Part shown: one piece after another, positions 57,991 to 64,000 of the stretch
How positions within the stretch are numbered: position 1 is the first letter of the stretch
Layout of the letters: the number at the start of each line of letters is the position of its first letter
Assembly: GCF_036375055.1 (NCBI RefSeq)
Contig: NZ_DASUSQ010000114.1
Span: 1 to 64,000, forward strand
Length of the DNA: 64,000 bases
Origin: Umezawaea sp036375055
GTDB lineage: Bacteria > Actinomycetota > Actinomycetes > Mycobacteriales > Pseudonocardiaceae
Direction of reading: 5' to 3'
The notes under the pieces: model-generated
What the model saw: the letters and a program-made list of their open reading frames with translations, nothing else
Database searches by the model: none
Told to the model about the DNA's origin: nothing
Translations under genes and position numbers: made by a program

Positions 57991-58946
57991 GTCGGCACCT
58001 CTCGTGACCGTTGCGTGGTGGTGTGCTGCGCGCCCTTGAGGCCCAGCATCCGGCGGACGTCGGCGGGCGTCGCGATCTCCCTGCCCAGTCCGGTGAGGAC
58101 GTCCCGGACCTTGCGCACCTGCTGGCTGTTGCCGGTGGCCTTCTCGCCCTTGCCGATGTACAGGTTGTCCTCCAGCCCGACGCGCACGTGGCCGCCCAGC
58201 CACGCGCTGTGGGTGCAGAACTCCATCTGCTGCCGCCCGGCGGCGAAGGCGGAGAAGTGGTAGTCGGCGCCGAAGAGCTTGTCGGCGATGGCGACCATGT
58301 GCGTGAGGTTGGCGTGGTCGGCCCCGATGCCGCCGAGGATCCCGAAGACCCCCTGCACGAGGAACGGCGGCTTCGCGAGCCCCCGGTCGGCGAAGTGCGC
58401 GAGGGTGTACAGGTGGCCGATGTCGTAGCACTCGTACTCGAACCTGGTGCCGCCCCGCTCCCCCAGCTCCCGCAGGGCGTGCTCGATCTGCTCGAAGGAG
58501 TTGACGAACGGCGTGCGGTAGGTGTTCTCGACGTAGGGCTTCTCCCACGCGTGCTTCCAGGTCGTCACCCGGTCGGCGATGCCGGAGTAGACGAAGTTCA
58601 TCGACCCCATGTTGAGCGAGGCGAGTTCGGGGCTGAACCGGACCGCCGCGGCGAGCCGCTCCTCGATCGTCATGGACGACGCGCCGCCGGTCGTGATGTT
58701 GACGACCGCGTCGCACCCCGCCGCGATCGGCGGGATGATCTCCTCGAAGACCTCGGGTTCGAACGCGGGCCTGCCGTCGGCCGCGTGCCTGGCGTGGAGG
58801 TGGATGACGGCGGCCCCGGCCTCCGCGGCGGCGAGCGACTCCGCGACGACCTCCTCCGGGGTGATCGGGAGGTGGTCGCTCTGCGACGGCACGTGGACCG
58901 AGCCCGTGATCGCCGCGCTGATGATCACCCGTTCGGCGGCCCTCAC
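57987..58946 (-). CDS. Beta-keto acid cleavage enzyme (BKACE)
   Basis: This 319-residue member of the 3-keto-5-aminohexanoate cleavage family (DUF849) condenses a beta-keto acid with acetyl-CoA, releasing acetoacetate and a new acyl-CoA. The zinc site is visible as IHLHARH near residue 45 and HxH-like segments later. Substrate-pocket motifs are VNITTGGAS, NMGSMNF, YECYDIGHL and GHVRVGLEDN. The GTG start has GAGGAG 8 bases upstream and overlaps the DUF6282 gene by 4 bases. The side-chain specificity cannot be read from sequence alone, and it is the key to the cluster substrate. Confidence 0.9.
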   Translation of the reverse strand: MRAAERVIISAAITGSVHVPSQSDHLPITPEEVVAESLAAAEAGAAVIHLHARHAADGRPAFEPEVFEEIIPPIAAGCDAVVNITTGGASSMTIEERLAAAVRFSPELASLNMGSMNFVYSGIADRVTTWKHAWEKPYVENTYRTPFVNSFEQIEHALRELGERGGTRFEYECYDIGHLYTLAHFADRGLAKPPFLVQGVFGILGGIGADHANLTHMVAIADKLFGADYHFSAFAAGRQQMEFCTHSAWLGGHVRVGLEDNLYIGKGEKATGNSQQVRKVRDVLTGLGREIATPADVRRMLGLKGAQHTTTQRSREVPT

Positions 58947-59866
58947 GACGGGCTCTCCTCCAGCCCCAGCAGGAACGCGGGGTTGTCGGCGATCATCCTG
59001 CGGACGTCCTTCTCGGGCACGCCGTGGTCGAGCAGCGCGGCGACGAGGTAGAGGTAGCCGTCGACGGGCAGCGGGTTGCCCTCCTGGCCGAGGTCGGACG
59101 AGATGACCGTCCTCTCGGGACCGACGCGGTCGATCCAGTCCAGCAGCTGCTGGATCGGCCACCCGATCGCCGTCACCTCCGGGTGGTACATGGCGATCTC
59201 GTGCTCGACGTAGGCGCCGAGGCCCACCAGTTCCTCGATGTCGGAGTTCGACGCGCCCACGATGAAGTCGGGGTGTTGCAGGAGCAGCCGTCGGACGCCC
59301 TTGCCCGCGGCCACCTCGAACAGCGCCTTGGCGGGCTCGCCGCCCAGGTGGCCGCCGGTGAGCAGCGCGCCGGTCTCGGCGACGATGTCGACGACCCCGC
59401 GCGTGCCCGCCGAGACCTCGCCGGCCTCGTCGAAGATCGACACCTCGGTCTCGGCCAGGTCGACGGCCGCGGCCGGGAAGTCGCCGCCGTGGCTGTGGTG
59501 GTCGATGTGCTGCTTGGAGCACGTGGTCGGGGCCCAGACGCAGCGCCCGCCCATCCGCAGGCTCATCGCCACGGCCGACGGGTTCATGCCGCCGACCTCG
59601 CTGTTGAGCGCCACGCCGCCGTAGACCGGCGTGGGGGCGTCCGCGAGCCAGGGACCCATGGCGAGCAGGTCCATGACCGTGTTGTGGTGGTGCGACTTGA
59701 CCAGGATCGCGCGCATGCCGATGCGCGCCCCGTCGTAGGACGCCTCGACGTGGTCCAGCCGTCGCGGGAACGGACTGGGACCCGAGTGGCAGTGCAGGTC
59801 CACGGCGCCGTTCAGGACCTTCAGCAACGCCGGCGAGACCGGCTGCGCTCCTTCGGCTGACAGCAT
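58943..59866 (-). CDS. DUF6282-like metal-dependent hydrolase
   Basis: This 307-residue amidohydrolase-like protein begins with a metal-binding motif, AVDLHCHSGPSPFPRR. More His-rich stretches follow (KSHHHNTVMD, KQHIDHHSHGGDF, LLQHPDF), and it ends with a TIM-barrel-like SSDLGQEGNP. It matches the uncharacterised DUF6282 group. It is the first gene of the four-gene tightly overlapping operon and is preceded by a good sigma70-like promoter. A hydrolytic step on the imported substrate is likely, but the reaction is unknown. The ATG has CGGAGG upstream. Confidence 0.82.
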   Translation of the reverse strand: MLSAEGAQPVSPALLKVLNGAVDLHCHSGPSPFPRRLDHVEASYDGARIGMRAILVKSHHHNTVMDLLAMGPWLADAPTPVYGGVALNSEVGGMNPSAVAMSLRMGGRCVWAPTTCSKQHIDHHSHGGDFPAAAVDLAETEVSIFDEAGEVSAGTRGVVDIVAETGALLTGGHLGGEPAKALFEVAAGKGVRRLLLQHPDFIVGASNSDIEELVGLGAYVEHEIAMYHPEVTAIGWPIQQLLDWIDRVGPERTVISSDLGQEGNPLPVDGYLYLVAALLDHGVPEKDVRRMIADNPAFLLGLEESPS

Positions 59867-59892
59867 CGGCGAACCTCCGTAAGGTGCGGACT

Positions 59893-59936
59893 GTGAACAG
59901 TGAGTTCACCATACGGATTTGATTGTTCGCTGTCTA
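59893..59936 (-). promoter_or_regulatory. Promoter with overlapping operator for the degradation operon
   Basis: On the minus strand, TAGACA (59931-59936) and TATGGT (59908-59913) are separated by exactly 17 bases. A perfect inverted repeat, GTGAAC-N5-GTTCAC (59893-59909), overlaps the -10 and start site. It is 27 bases or more upstream of the DUF6282 ATG, an ideal repressor position. Confidence 0.6.
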
Positions 59937-60039
59937 CGCAGTCACGGGACGAACGCGGAGAAAAGTGGCAGGAGCAGGGAGTTCTCGCCGACGAGTGGAG
60001 CGGACCGGATTCCGGTGACGTTCACCGAACACTAAGAAC

Positions 60040-60054
60040 GTTCGTCATGTGAAC
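60040..60054. promoter_or_regulatory. GTTC-N7-GAAC palindrome 3
   Basis: GTTCG-TCATG-TGAAC carries the same outer arms as the cluster palindromes. A shorter GTTC-ACC-GAAC dyad lies at 60020-60030. Both lie in the 293-base gap between the degradation operon and the XRE gene, so an upstream activating site for the operon is possible. Confidence 0.45.
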
Positions 60055-60100
60055 TCGATGTTCAGCCCGGCGTGGTCGAGCCCTGGGCGCACCGGCGGGT

Positions 60101-60119
60101 GTTCCGCCGGGAGCGGAAC
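60101..60119. promoter_or_regulatory. Operator upstream of the XRE regulator (TCCGC-N5-GCGGA)
   Basis: GTTCCGC-CGGGA-GCGGAAC is a perfect 19-bp inverted repeat 41 bases before the XRE gene ATG. Its 15-bp core matches the site before the clpP operon (61803) at 12 positions, implying one shared regulator. Confidence 0.7.
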
Positions 60120-60159
60120 CGCTTGCCCCCGGACACCCCGCCGGTGCCAGGATCAGCGC

Positions 60160-60507
60160 ATGGCGGACATCCTCCCCTTCCAGCACAGGCACGCCACCGC
60201 ACCGGACCGCGAGCCGGAACCGCTGTGGCGCGAGGCGCTGGGCCGGACCCTGCGCACGGCGAGGGAGGAGCAGGGGGGCCGCCTCGTCGACGTCGCGGAC
60301 CGGGCAGGCATCTCCCCGCAGTACCTCTCGGAGATCGAACGCGGGCGCAAGGAGCCGTCCAGCGAGATGATCGCCGCGGTCACCGGCGCGCTCGGCGTCG
60401 ACCTGGCCGACCTGCTCACCGACGTCGCGGGCGCCGTCCGCCGCCGCCCCGGCGCCGTCCGCACCCCAGGACGCCGCCCGGCAGGCCCCGTGCTGCTGGC
60501 CGCCTGA
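60160..60507 (+). CDS. XRE/Cro-type regulator, ClgR/PopR-like, with LAA tail
   Basis: This 115-residue helix-turn-helix activator has the HTH spanning about 28-85 (LGRTLRTAREEQGGRLVDVA, then DRAGISPQYLSEIERGRKEPSSEMI), as in ClgR and PopR, which switch on Clp protease genes in actinobacteria. The protein ends in VLLAA. A C-terminal Ala-Ala or LAA is the tag by which Clp protease destroys those activators, giving a feedback loop. The gene is convergent with a two-gene clpP operon, and matching palindromes precede both units. The ATG is preceded by AGGATCAG. Which clp genes it controls is inferred from the shared site. Confidence 0.85.
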   Translation: MADILPFQHRHATAPDREPEPLWREALGRTLRTAREEQGGRLVDVADRAGISPQYLSEIERGRKEPSSEMIAAVTGALGVDLADLLTDVAGAVRRRPGAVRTPGRRPAGPVLLAA

Positions 60508-60513
60508 CCCCCC

Positions 60514-60547
60514 GCGACCGGACCGCACCCCCCGGCCGTCCGGTCGC
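60514..60547. terminator. Bidirectional terminator between the XRE and clpP units
   Basis: GCGACCGGAC and GTCCGGTCGC form a perfect 10-bp stem around a 14-base loop, exactly between the two convergent stops. Confidence 0.75.
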
Positions 60548-60553
60548 ACGGGT

Positions 60554-61144
60554 TCAGGGCCGCTGGTCGAGGACCAGGTCCGCGAGCCCGTAGTCGACGG
60601 CCTCCTTCGCGTCGAACACGCGGTCGCGGTCGGTGTCGTGCCGCAGGTCCGCGACGGCGCGGCCGGTGTGCGCGGACAGGATCTCCTCCAGCTGCGTGCG
60701 CACCCGCACGACCTCGTCGGCCTGGAGGATGAGGTCCGGGATGGTGCCGCGGCCCTGCGCCGCGGGCTGGTGCAGCACCACCCTGGTGTGGGGCAGCACG
60801 AACCGGTGCCCCGGCGCGCCCGCGGCCAGCAGCACGGCGCTGGCGGCGACGGCCTGGCCGACGCACGTGGTCGCCACCGGGGCCTTGATGAAGCGCATGG
60901 TGTCGTACAGCGCGAGCATCGCGGACGGGTCGCCGCCCTCGGAGTTGATGTAGAGGCTGATCTCCCGCTCCGGGCTGTCGGCCTCCAGGTGCAGCAGCTG
61001 CGCGATCAGCGCGTTCGCCACGCCGGAGTCGATCGCGGTGCCCAGGTAGACGATCCGCTCCGACAGCAGGTGCGAGTAGACGTCCATGATCCGCTCGCCG
61101 CCCGCGTTGCGCGTGATGACGTTGGGGATGGTGTAGGTGCTCAT
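60554..61144 (-). CDS. clpP: ClpP-like protease subunit lacking the catalytic serine
   Basis: This 196-residue ClpP-fold protein is full length and keeps the substrate-groove GGDPSAMLALYDTM, the triad His in LPHTRVVLHQP and the triad Asp in DTDRDRV. At the nucleophile position the box reads GQAVAASAVLL instead of GQAASxxAxLL. Ungapped alignment puts Ala100 where Ser should be, with a Ser two residues later at 102. It is therefore a candidate inactive (ClpR-like) ring component, unless Ser102 can substitute. It is the second gene of the operon and overlaps the partner clpP by 4 bases, which favours one-to-one synthesis and a mixed tetradecamer. Confidence 0.88.
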   Translation of the reverse strand: MSTYTIPNVITRNAGGERIMDVYSHLLSERIVYLGTAIDSGVANALIAQLLHLEADSPEREISLYINSEGGDPSAMLALYDTMRFIKAPVATTCVGQAVAASAVLLAAGAPGHRFVLPHTRVVLHQPAAQGRGTIPDLILQADEVVRVRTQLEEILSAHTGRAVADLRHDTDRDRVFDAKEAVDYGLADLVLDQRP

Positions 61145-61761
61145 GCGCGGACCCCCGTCGAGCTGAGCCCCAGCGCGTGGGTGCGCACGGGCACGACCTG
61201 GTCGAGGCTGGACACGATGTGGTCGATGAAGCCGTACTCGCGCGCCTGCCCCGCGGTGAACCAGCGGTCGTGCAGCGAGTCGGTGAAGATCCGCTCGACC
61301 TCCTGGCCGGTGTCCTCCGCGATGATGCCGAGCACCGTGTCGCGCATGTGCCGCAGGTCGTCGGCCTGCACCTCCACCTCGACCGCCGACCCGCCGATCC
61401 CCGCCGAGCCCTGGTGCATCAGGATCCTGGCGTGCGGGAGGGCGAAGCGCTTGCCGCGCGTGCCCGAGGACAGCAGGAACTGCCCGGCGCTGCACGCCAG
61501 TCCCAGCGCGAGCGTGGACACGTCGCACGGCACGAGCCGCATCACGTCGCGGATGGCCAGCATCGACGGGACCGAGCCGCCCGGCGAGTGGATCCACAGC
61601 GCGATGTCCTTGCCGGGGTCGTCGCTCGCGAGCGACAGCATCTGGGTGGCGAGCACGGTCCCGTTGTCGTCGTCCAGCACGCCGTCGAGGATGAGCACGC
61701 GCTGGCTGAGGAACCGTTCTCGGAGTCGGTGGTCGAAGAGCGGCTGCTTCTCGTTCGTCAT
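61141..61761 (-). CDS. clpP: ATP-dependent Clp protease proteolytic subunit
   Basis: This 206-residue ClpP has an intact triad: Ser91 in GLACSAGQFLL, His in LPHARILMHQG and Asp in LHDRWFTAGQA. Other hallmarks are SPGGSVPSMLAIRDVM and YGFIDHIV. It is less similar to housekeeping ClpP1/P2 than to the accessory ClpP3/P4 pair of Streptomyces. The start is the ATG of MTNEKQPLF; codons upstream are in frame but run through the operator. A palindrome matching that of the XRE activator lies about 42 bases upstream. It is probably expressed when the main ClpP is compromised. Confidence 0.92.
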   Translation of the reverse strand: MTNEKQPLFDHRLRERFLSQRVLILDGVLDDDNGTVLATQMLSLASDDPGKDIALWIHSPGGSVPSMLAIRDVMRLVPCDVSTLALGLACSAGQFLLSSGTRGKRFALPHARILMHQGSAGIGGSAVEVEVQADDLRHMRDTVLGIIAEDTGQEVERIFTDSLHDRWFTAGQAREYGFIDHIVSSLDQVVPVRTHALGLSSTGVRA

Positions 61762-62223
61762 GCCCCGACGATGCCCCGCCGGGGGCGCCGCCCGCGGACC
61801 GATCTGCTGTGAGCGGATCAGCCCACGGCGGACGCCCCCTCCCTCCACCGTGGACCGCGGGCGCCGTCGGGGGACCCCGTGCTCGGGCCGGTGGTCCGCG
61901 ACCTCCTCGGGGCTCAGCGTCGAGCAGGCGCGCGCGGAGCGCGGCCCCGACGGCTCCGGCGGCCCGGTACCGCTCGTGGGCGCGGGCGCACGGGCATCTC
62001 CGCCGAGGACCTGCCGCTTCGAGCACCCTCGACGCGGGGACCGCGTTCACGCTCGCTTCCCGGAGGGGAATGTCGAGAAATCACCCGATGGGTGGGCGGA
62101 CGACGATATTCGGAATGCCAAAGGATAGGCTCCCCTAAATTGCTGTCACATTGCGGACTCCGGGTGGCGGTGGCATCGTTCGGCTGGTCCGAATTGATTC
62201 CCACCACGCAATGCGGAGCTGAC
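61762..62223. other. Intergenic region with clpP and DUF1540 promoters
   Basis: These 462 bases contain the clpP operator near 61803. The right-hand part, from about 62100, is A/T-richer and precedes the DUF1540 gene. The open frames in it are shadows without ribosome sites or domains, so no gene is supported. Confidence 0.5.
61803..61817. promoter_or_regulatory. Operator upstream of the clpP operon (TCTGC-N5-GCGGA)
   Basis: TCTGC-TGTGA-GCGGA is a near-perfect inverted repeat 42 bases before the clpP ATG. It shares 12 of 15 bases with the core of the site before the XRE gene and resembles the TCTGCC-N3-GGCAGA type element described for PopR (recalled, not checked). Confidence 0.65.
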
Positions 62224-62532
62224 ATGACCACGCTTGAGAATCCGGCTATGCCCGCCGTCCACGAGTGCACCGTGAGCGGCTGCTCCTACAACCACGACGG
62301 CTGCCACGCCTTCGCCATCACCGTGCGCGGCGAGAACGGCGCGGCCGACTGCGGCACCTTCATCCCGCTGAGCACCAAGGGAGGCCTGGACAAGGTCGTC
62401 GCGAAGGTGGGCGCGTGCTCGCGCACCGACTGCGTCCACAACGCGTCCCTGGAGTGCACCGCGCAGAGCGTCCGCATCGGCCAGGGCGAGGGCGACCACG
62501 TGGCCAACTGCCTGACCTACACCAGGGCCTGA
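62224..62532 (+). CDS. DUF1540-type cysteine-rich metal-binding protein
   Basis: This 102-residue protein carries two DUF1540-like repeats. The first is ECTVSGCSYNHDGCHAFAIT followed by ADCGTF, and the second is ACSRTDCVHNASLECTAQSV followed by ANCLTY. That gives eight conserved cysteines in a CxxxxC...C...C pattern likely to bind metal. Such small proteins are common in actinobacteria and Firmicutes and have no established role. The ATG has GGAGC upstream. The gene is single, divergent from the clpP operon. It is a candidate stress or metal-storage protein, but that is conjecture. Confidence 0.88.
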   Translation: MTTLENPAMPAVHECTVSGCSYNHDGCHAFAITVRGENGAADCGTFIPLSTKGGLDKVVAKVGACSRTDCVHNASLECTAQSVRIGQGEGDHVANCLTYTRA

Positions 62533-62690
62533 TCGGCGCTCGCCCCACCGGCGACGCATTGATCGAACGTTCCGCGAAGTGCGTCCGGGTACCGGTGCGG
62601 GAATGCGGTGCCAATTCCGAGTTCACCGGAACGGGTGGATCATCACCACCACTTCCGACGGGTTGTCCCGTCCGCGATCACCCCGGTGAG

Positions 62691-62767
62691 ATCGGTGTCG
62701 GTGAAGTCGGTGTCGGTGTCGGTGTCGGAGAAGTCGAAGTCGGCGTCGGTGAGATCGGTGCGGGTGA
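62691..62767. repeat. GGTGTC-type low-complexity hexanucleotide tract
   Basis: About 77 bases are built from variants of GTCGGT and GAAGTCG units (for example four successive GGTGTC/GGTGTCG steps). It lies in the 465-base gap between the DUF1540 and universal stress protein genes. On the minus strand it reads as Asp-Thr/Asp-Phe repeats. Confidence 0.65.
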
Positions 62768-62880
62768 GCACCGCGGCTGCCGAGACGCCCGCCCTCGGCG
62801 CCGGACCCGGTTCCCACCAGAGCACCACCTGGTCTGGCGGGCGTGCTCACCAGCGCTCGGACACCCGGCCCTCGCCCCCG

Positions 62881-62916
62881 GTGACGGCGATGGGCCCGGT
62901 GACGGCGATGGGCCCG
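62881..62916. repeat. Perfect 18-bp tandem duplication
   Basis: GTGACGGCGATGGGCCCG is present twice back to back (62881-62898 and 62899-62916), about 80 bases before the universal stress protein ATG. It may be a slippage product or a doubled regulatory site. Confidence 0.7.
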
Positions 62917-62997
62917 GCCGGTCCGGGTCGTTCGTCCCTCGTCCGTGCTCCCCGTGGGCACCACGATCGAAGGACCACGGACGAGGAGCTGATCACC

Positions 62998-63492
62998 ATG
63001 AGCACGGCGCAGCGGATCATCGTCGGCATCGACGGCTCGCCCGCGAGCACGGCGGCCCTGAGGTGGGCGGTCCGGCAGGCCAGGAACTCCGGGAGTCCGG
63101 TGCTGGCGGTGTCGGTGCGCGGGATCGACGTCAAACCGCCGTCCAGCACGCCGCTGCCGGTCACCGAGCCCCTCGGGGCCGACCCGTCCCGCGAGCAGCA
63201 CGCGCTCGCCCTCCGGACGGCGGTCGAGGAGCTGGGTCAGGACGCGGAGGGGGTCGTGATCGACCAGCTCGTCCCGACCGGCGAGCCCGCGAAGGTGCTG
63301 GCGGAGCTGTCCGAGGGCGCCGAGGGGCTGGTGCTGGGCGGCCACGGCTACCGGAGGTCGGGCCTGACGGTGATCGGCTCGGTGGCGGCGCACTGCCTGC
63401 GCCACGCCCGCTGCCCGGTCACCGTGGTGCCGCTCGCGTCGGTGCGCGCCGACGGGACCGCGGTGCCGGACCCCGCACGGGAATCCCGCTGA
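62998..63492 (+). CDS. Universal stress protein (UspA family)
   Basis: This 164-residue single-domain Usp starts RIIVGIDGSPASTAALRWAV and has the ATP-binding signature GGHGYRRSGLTVIGSVAAHC followed by CPVTVVP. It is thus of the nucleotide-binding type expected to respond to stress, hypoxia or stationary phase. The ATG has GAGGAG upstream, and the in-frame upstream extension is low-complexity. It is followed on the same strand by a NarL/DevR-type response regulator, an association seen in dormancy regulons, though no DevR-type box was found. Confidence 0.92.
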   Translation: MSTAQRIIVGIDGSPASTAALRWAVRQARNSGSPVLAVSVRGIDVKPPSSTPLPVTEPLGADPSREQHALALRTAVEELGQDAEGVVIDQLVPTGEPAKVLAELSEGAEGLVLGGHGYRRSGLTVIGSVAAHCLRHARCPVTVVPLASVRADGTAVPDPARESR

Positions 63493-63519
63493 GAGCGGGT
63501 GGCTCACCGCCGTGCGCGG

Positions 63520-63537
63520 CAGAGTCCTTGGACTCTG
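63520..63537. promoter_or_regulatory. Perfect 18-bp palindrome between the Usp and response-regulator genes
   Basis: CAGAGTCC-TT-GGACTCTG has 8-bp arms and stands 28 bases after the Usp stop and 104 bases before the response-regulator start. It may be an operator. The short spacer makes an efficient terminator hairpin less likely, although TTCCCCC follows. Confidence 0.45.
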
Positions 63538-63640
63538 TTCCCCCGTGGTCGACGGAGGCACCGTCACCACCAACGGAGTACCGTGCGCCGGGCCGATCGC
63601 GTGACGGTGGGGCCCGGCTTCGCTCTTGGAGGTGGTGGGG

Positions 63641-64000
63641 GTGCCCACGAGGATCTTCCTGGTGGACGACCACGAGATCGTCCGCAGGGGTGTGGCGGAG
63701 CTGCTCGGGGAGGAGGGGGACCTCGACGTCATCGGCGAGGCGTCGTCGGTGTCCGAGGCGCTCGCCAGGGTTCCGGCCAGCGGCGCGGACGTCGCGGTGC
63801 TCGACATCCGGCTCCCGGACGGCAACGGCATCGAGCTGTGCCGCGACCTGCGGTCCGAACTGCCCGACCTGAAGGTGCTGATGCTGACCTCGTTCGCCGA
63901 CGACGAGGCGCTCTTCGACGCGATCATGGCCGGGGCGTCGGGTTTCGTGCTCAAGCAGATCCTCGGCGGCGACCTCGTGCACGCCGTGCGCACGGTCGGC
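63641..64000 (+). CDS. NarL/DevR-type response regulator, partial (runs off the window)
   Basis: The 120 codons present form a receiver domain: IFLVDDHEIVRRGVAELLGE, the phosphoacceptor Asp in VAVLDIRLPDGNG, the switch Thr in MLTSFADDE and the conserved Lys in FVLKQILGG. The expected C-terminal LuxR-type HTH lies beyond the right edge. The GTG at 63641 is chosen because GGAGG stands 8 bases upstream. The LDIRLPDGNGIELCRDLRS stretch is typical of DevR/DosR-like regulators, consistent with the neighbouring universal stress protein gene. A cognate kinase is not visible in the window. Confidence 0.88.
   Translation, partial: MPTRIFLVDDHEIVRRGVAELLGEEGDLDVIGEASSVSEALARVPASGADVAVLDIRLPDGNGIELCRDLRSELPDLKVLMLTSFADDEALFDAIMAGASGFVLKQILGGDLVHAVRTVG

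Noticed and set aside
62691..62767. Possible CRISPR-like or minisatellite array
   Set aside because: The units are 6 bases with no spacers and no palindromic repeats; it is simple low-complexity sequence.
62643..62828. Minus-strand 61-codon frame resembling pentapeptide repeats (TDLTDADFDFSDTD)
   Set aside because: The repeat register breaks after two or three units, there is no convincing ribosome site, and the pattern follows from the hexanucleotide tract. Kept as a repeat only.
63520..63537. DevR/DosR box between Usp and response-regulator genes
   Set aside because: The DevR box has GGGACT-AGTCCC order. Here the arms are in the opposite order, so it does not fit.

Overview
The window is very GC-rich, densely coded DNA with G/C-ending codons, many GTG and a few TTG starts, TAT/Sec-exported proteins, STAND-WD40 regulators and a DUF574 methyltransferase. 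Together these suggest an actinobacterium, most likely of the Pseudonocardiales (Saccharothrix/Actinosynnema/Lentzea type). No rRNA, tRNA, CRISPR array or intact insertion sequence is visible. The sequence enters with about 230 bases that hold no gene I can support, and ends inside a response-regulator gene.

Layout. 0.2-4 kb: a NarL-type two-component system divergent from a secreted serine peptidase. 4-7 kb: three tandem paralogues of a small four-cysteine secreted protein, the decayed start of a fourth, and a larger secreted protein. 7-12 kb: an HTH-STAND-WD40 protein, NAD(P)HX dehydratase and a histidine phosphatase. 12-15 kb: a macrolide-type glycosyltransferase divergent from its likely TetR repressor, then a secreted phospholipase D-like protein. 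15-22 kb: a 2052-residue secreted Rhs/YD-repeat protein with a lysine-rich linker and a toxin-like tip, followed at once by a candidate immunity gene. 22-35 kb: an FG-GAP/ricin-lectin secreted protein, an AHSA1-type protein, a haloacetate-dehalogenase-like enzyme, membrane proteins, a GT51 transglycosylase whose transpeptidase half has lost its motifs, an acyltransferase and a large secreted sugar-dehydrogenase/PA14/CBM/DUF1080 fusion. 35-46 kb: a GGDEF protein with a degenerate EAL domain, a DUF574 methyltransferase, a P450/hydrolase pair, a GreA-like protein, and a D-amino-acid-dehydrogenase-like oxidoreductase governed by a PucR regulator, next to an arginase-family gene.

46-60 kb is the most coherent accessory block. 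It is a one-direction catabolic cluster: TetR, aldehyde dehydrogenase, iron alcohol dehydrogenase, cyclase-family hydrolase, IclR regulator, a complete PotABCD-like importer, SDR, HpcH/HpaI aldolase, KduI-like cupin, beta-keto-acid cleavage enzyme and DUF6282 protein. Many genes overlap by 4 bases. Several 15-bp GTTC-N7-GAAC palindromes are scattered through it, suggesting one regulon for import and stepwise breakdown of an unidentified hydroxy/keto acid or amide.

60-62 kb holds an XRE regulator ending in LAA, facing a two-gene clpP operon. One ClpP keeps the full catalytic triad and the other has alanine at the catalytic serine position. A near-identical palindrome lies upstream of both the regulator and the clpP operon, which looks like a PopR/ClgR-type self-limiting protease circuit. 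62-64 kb has a DUF1540 cysteine protein, a universal stress protein and the start of a NarL/DevR-type response regulator.
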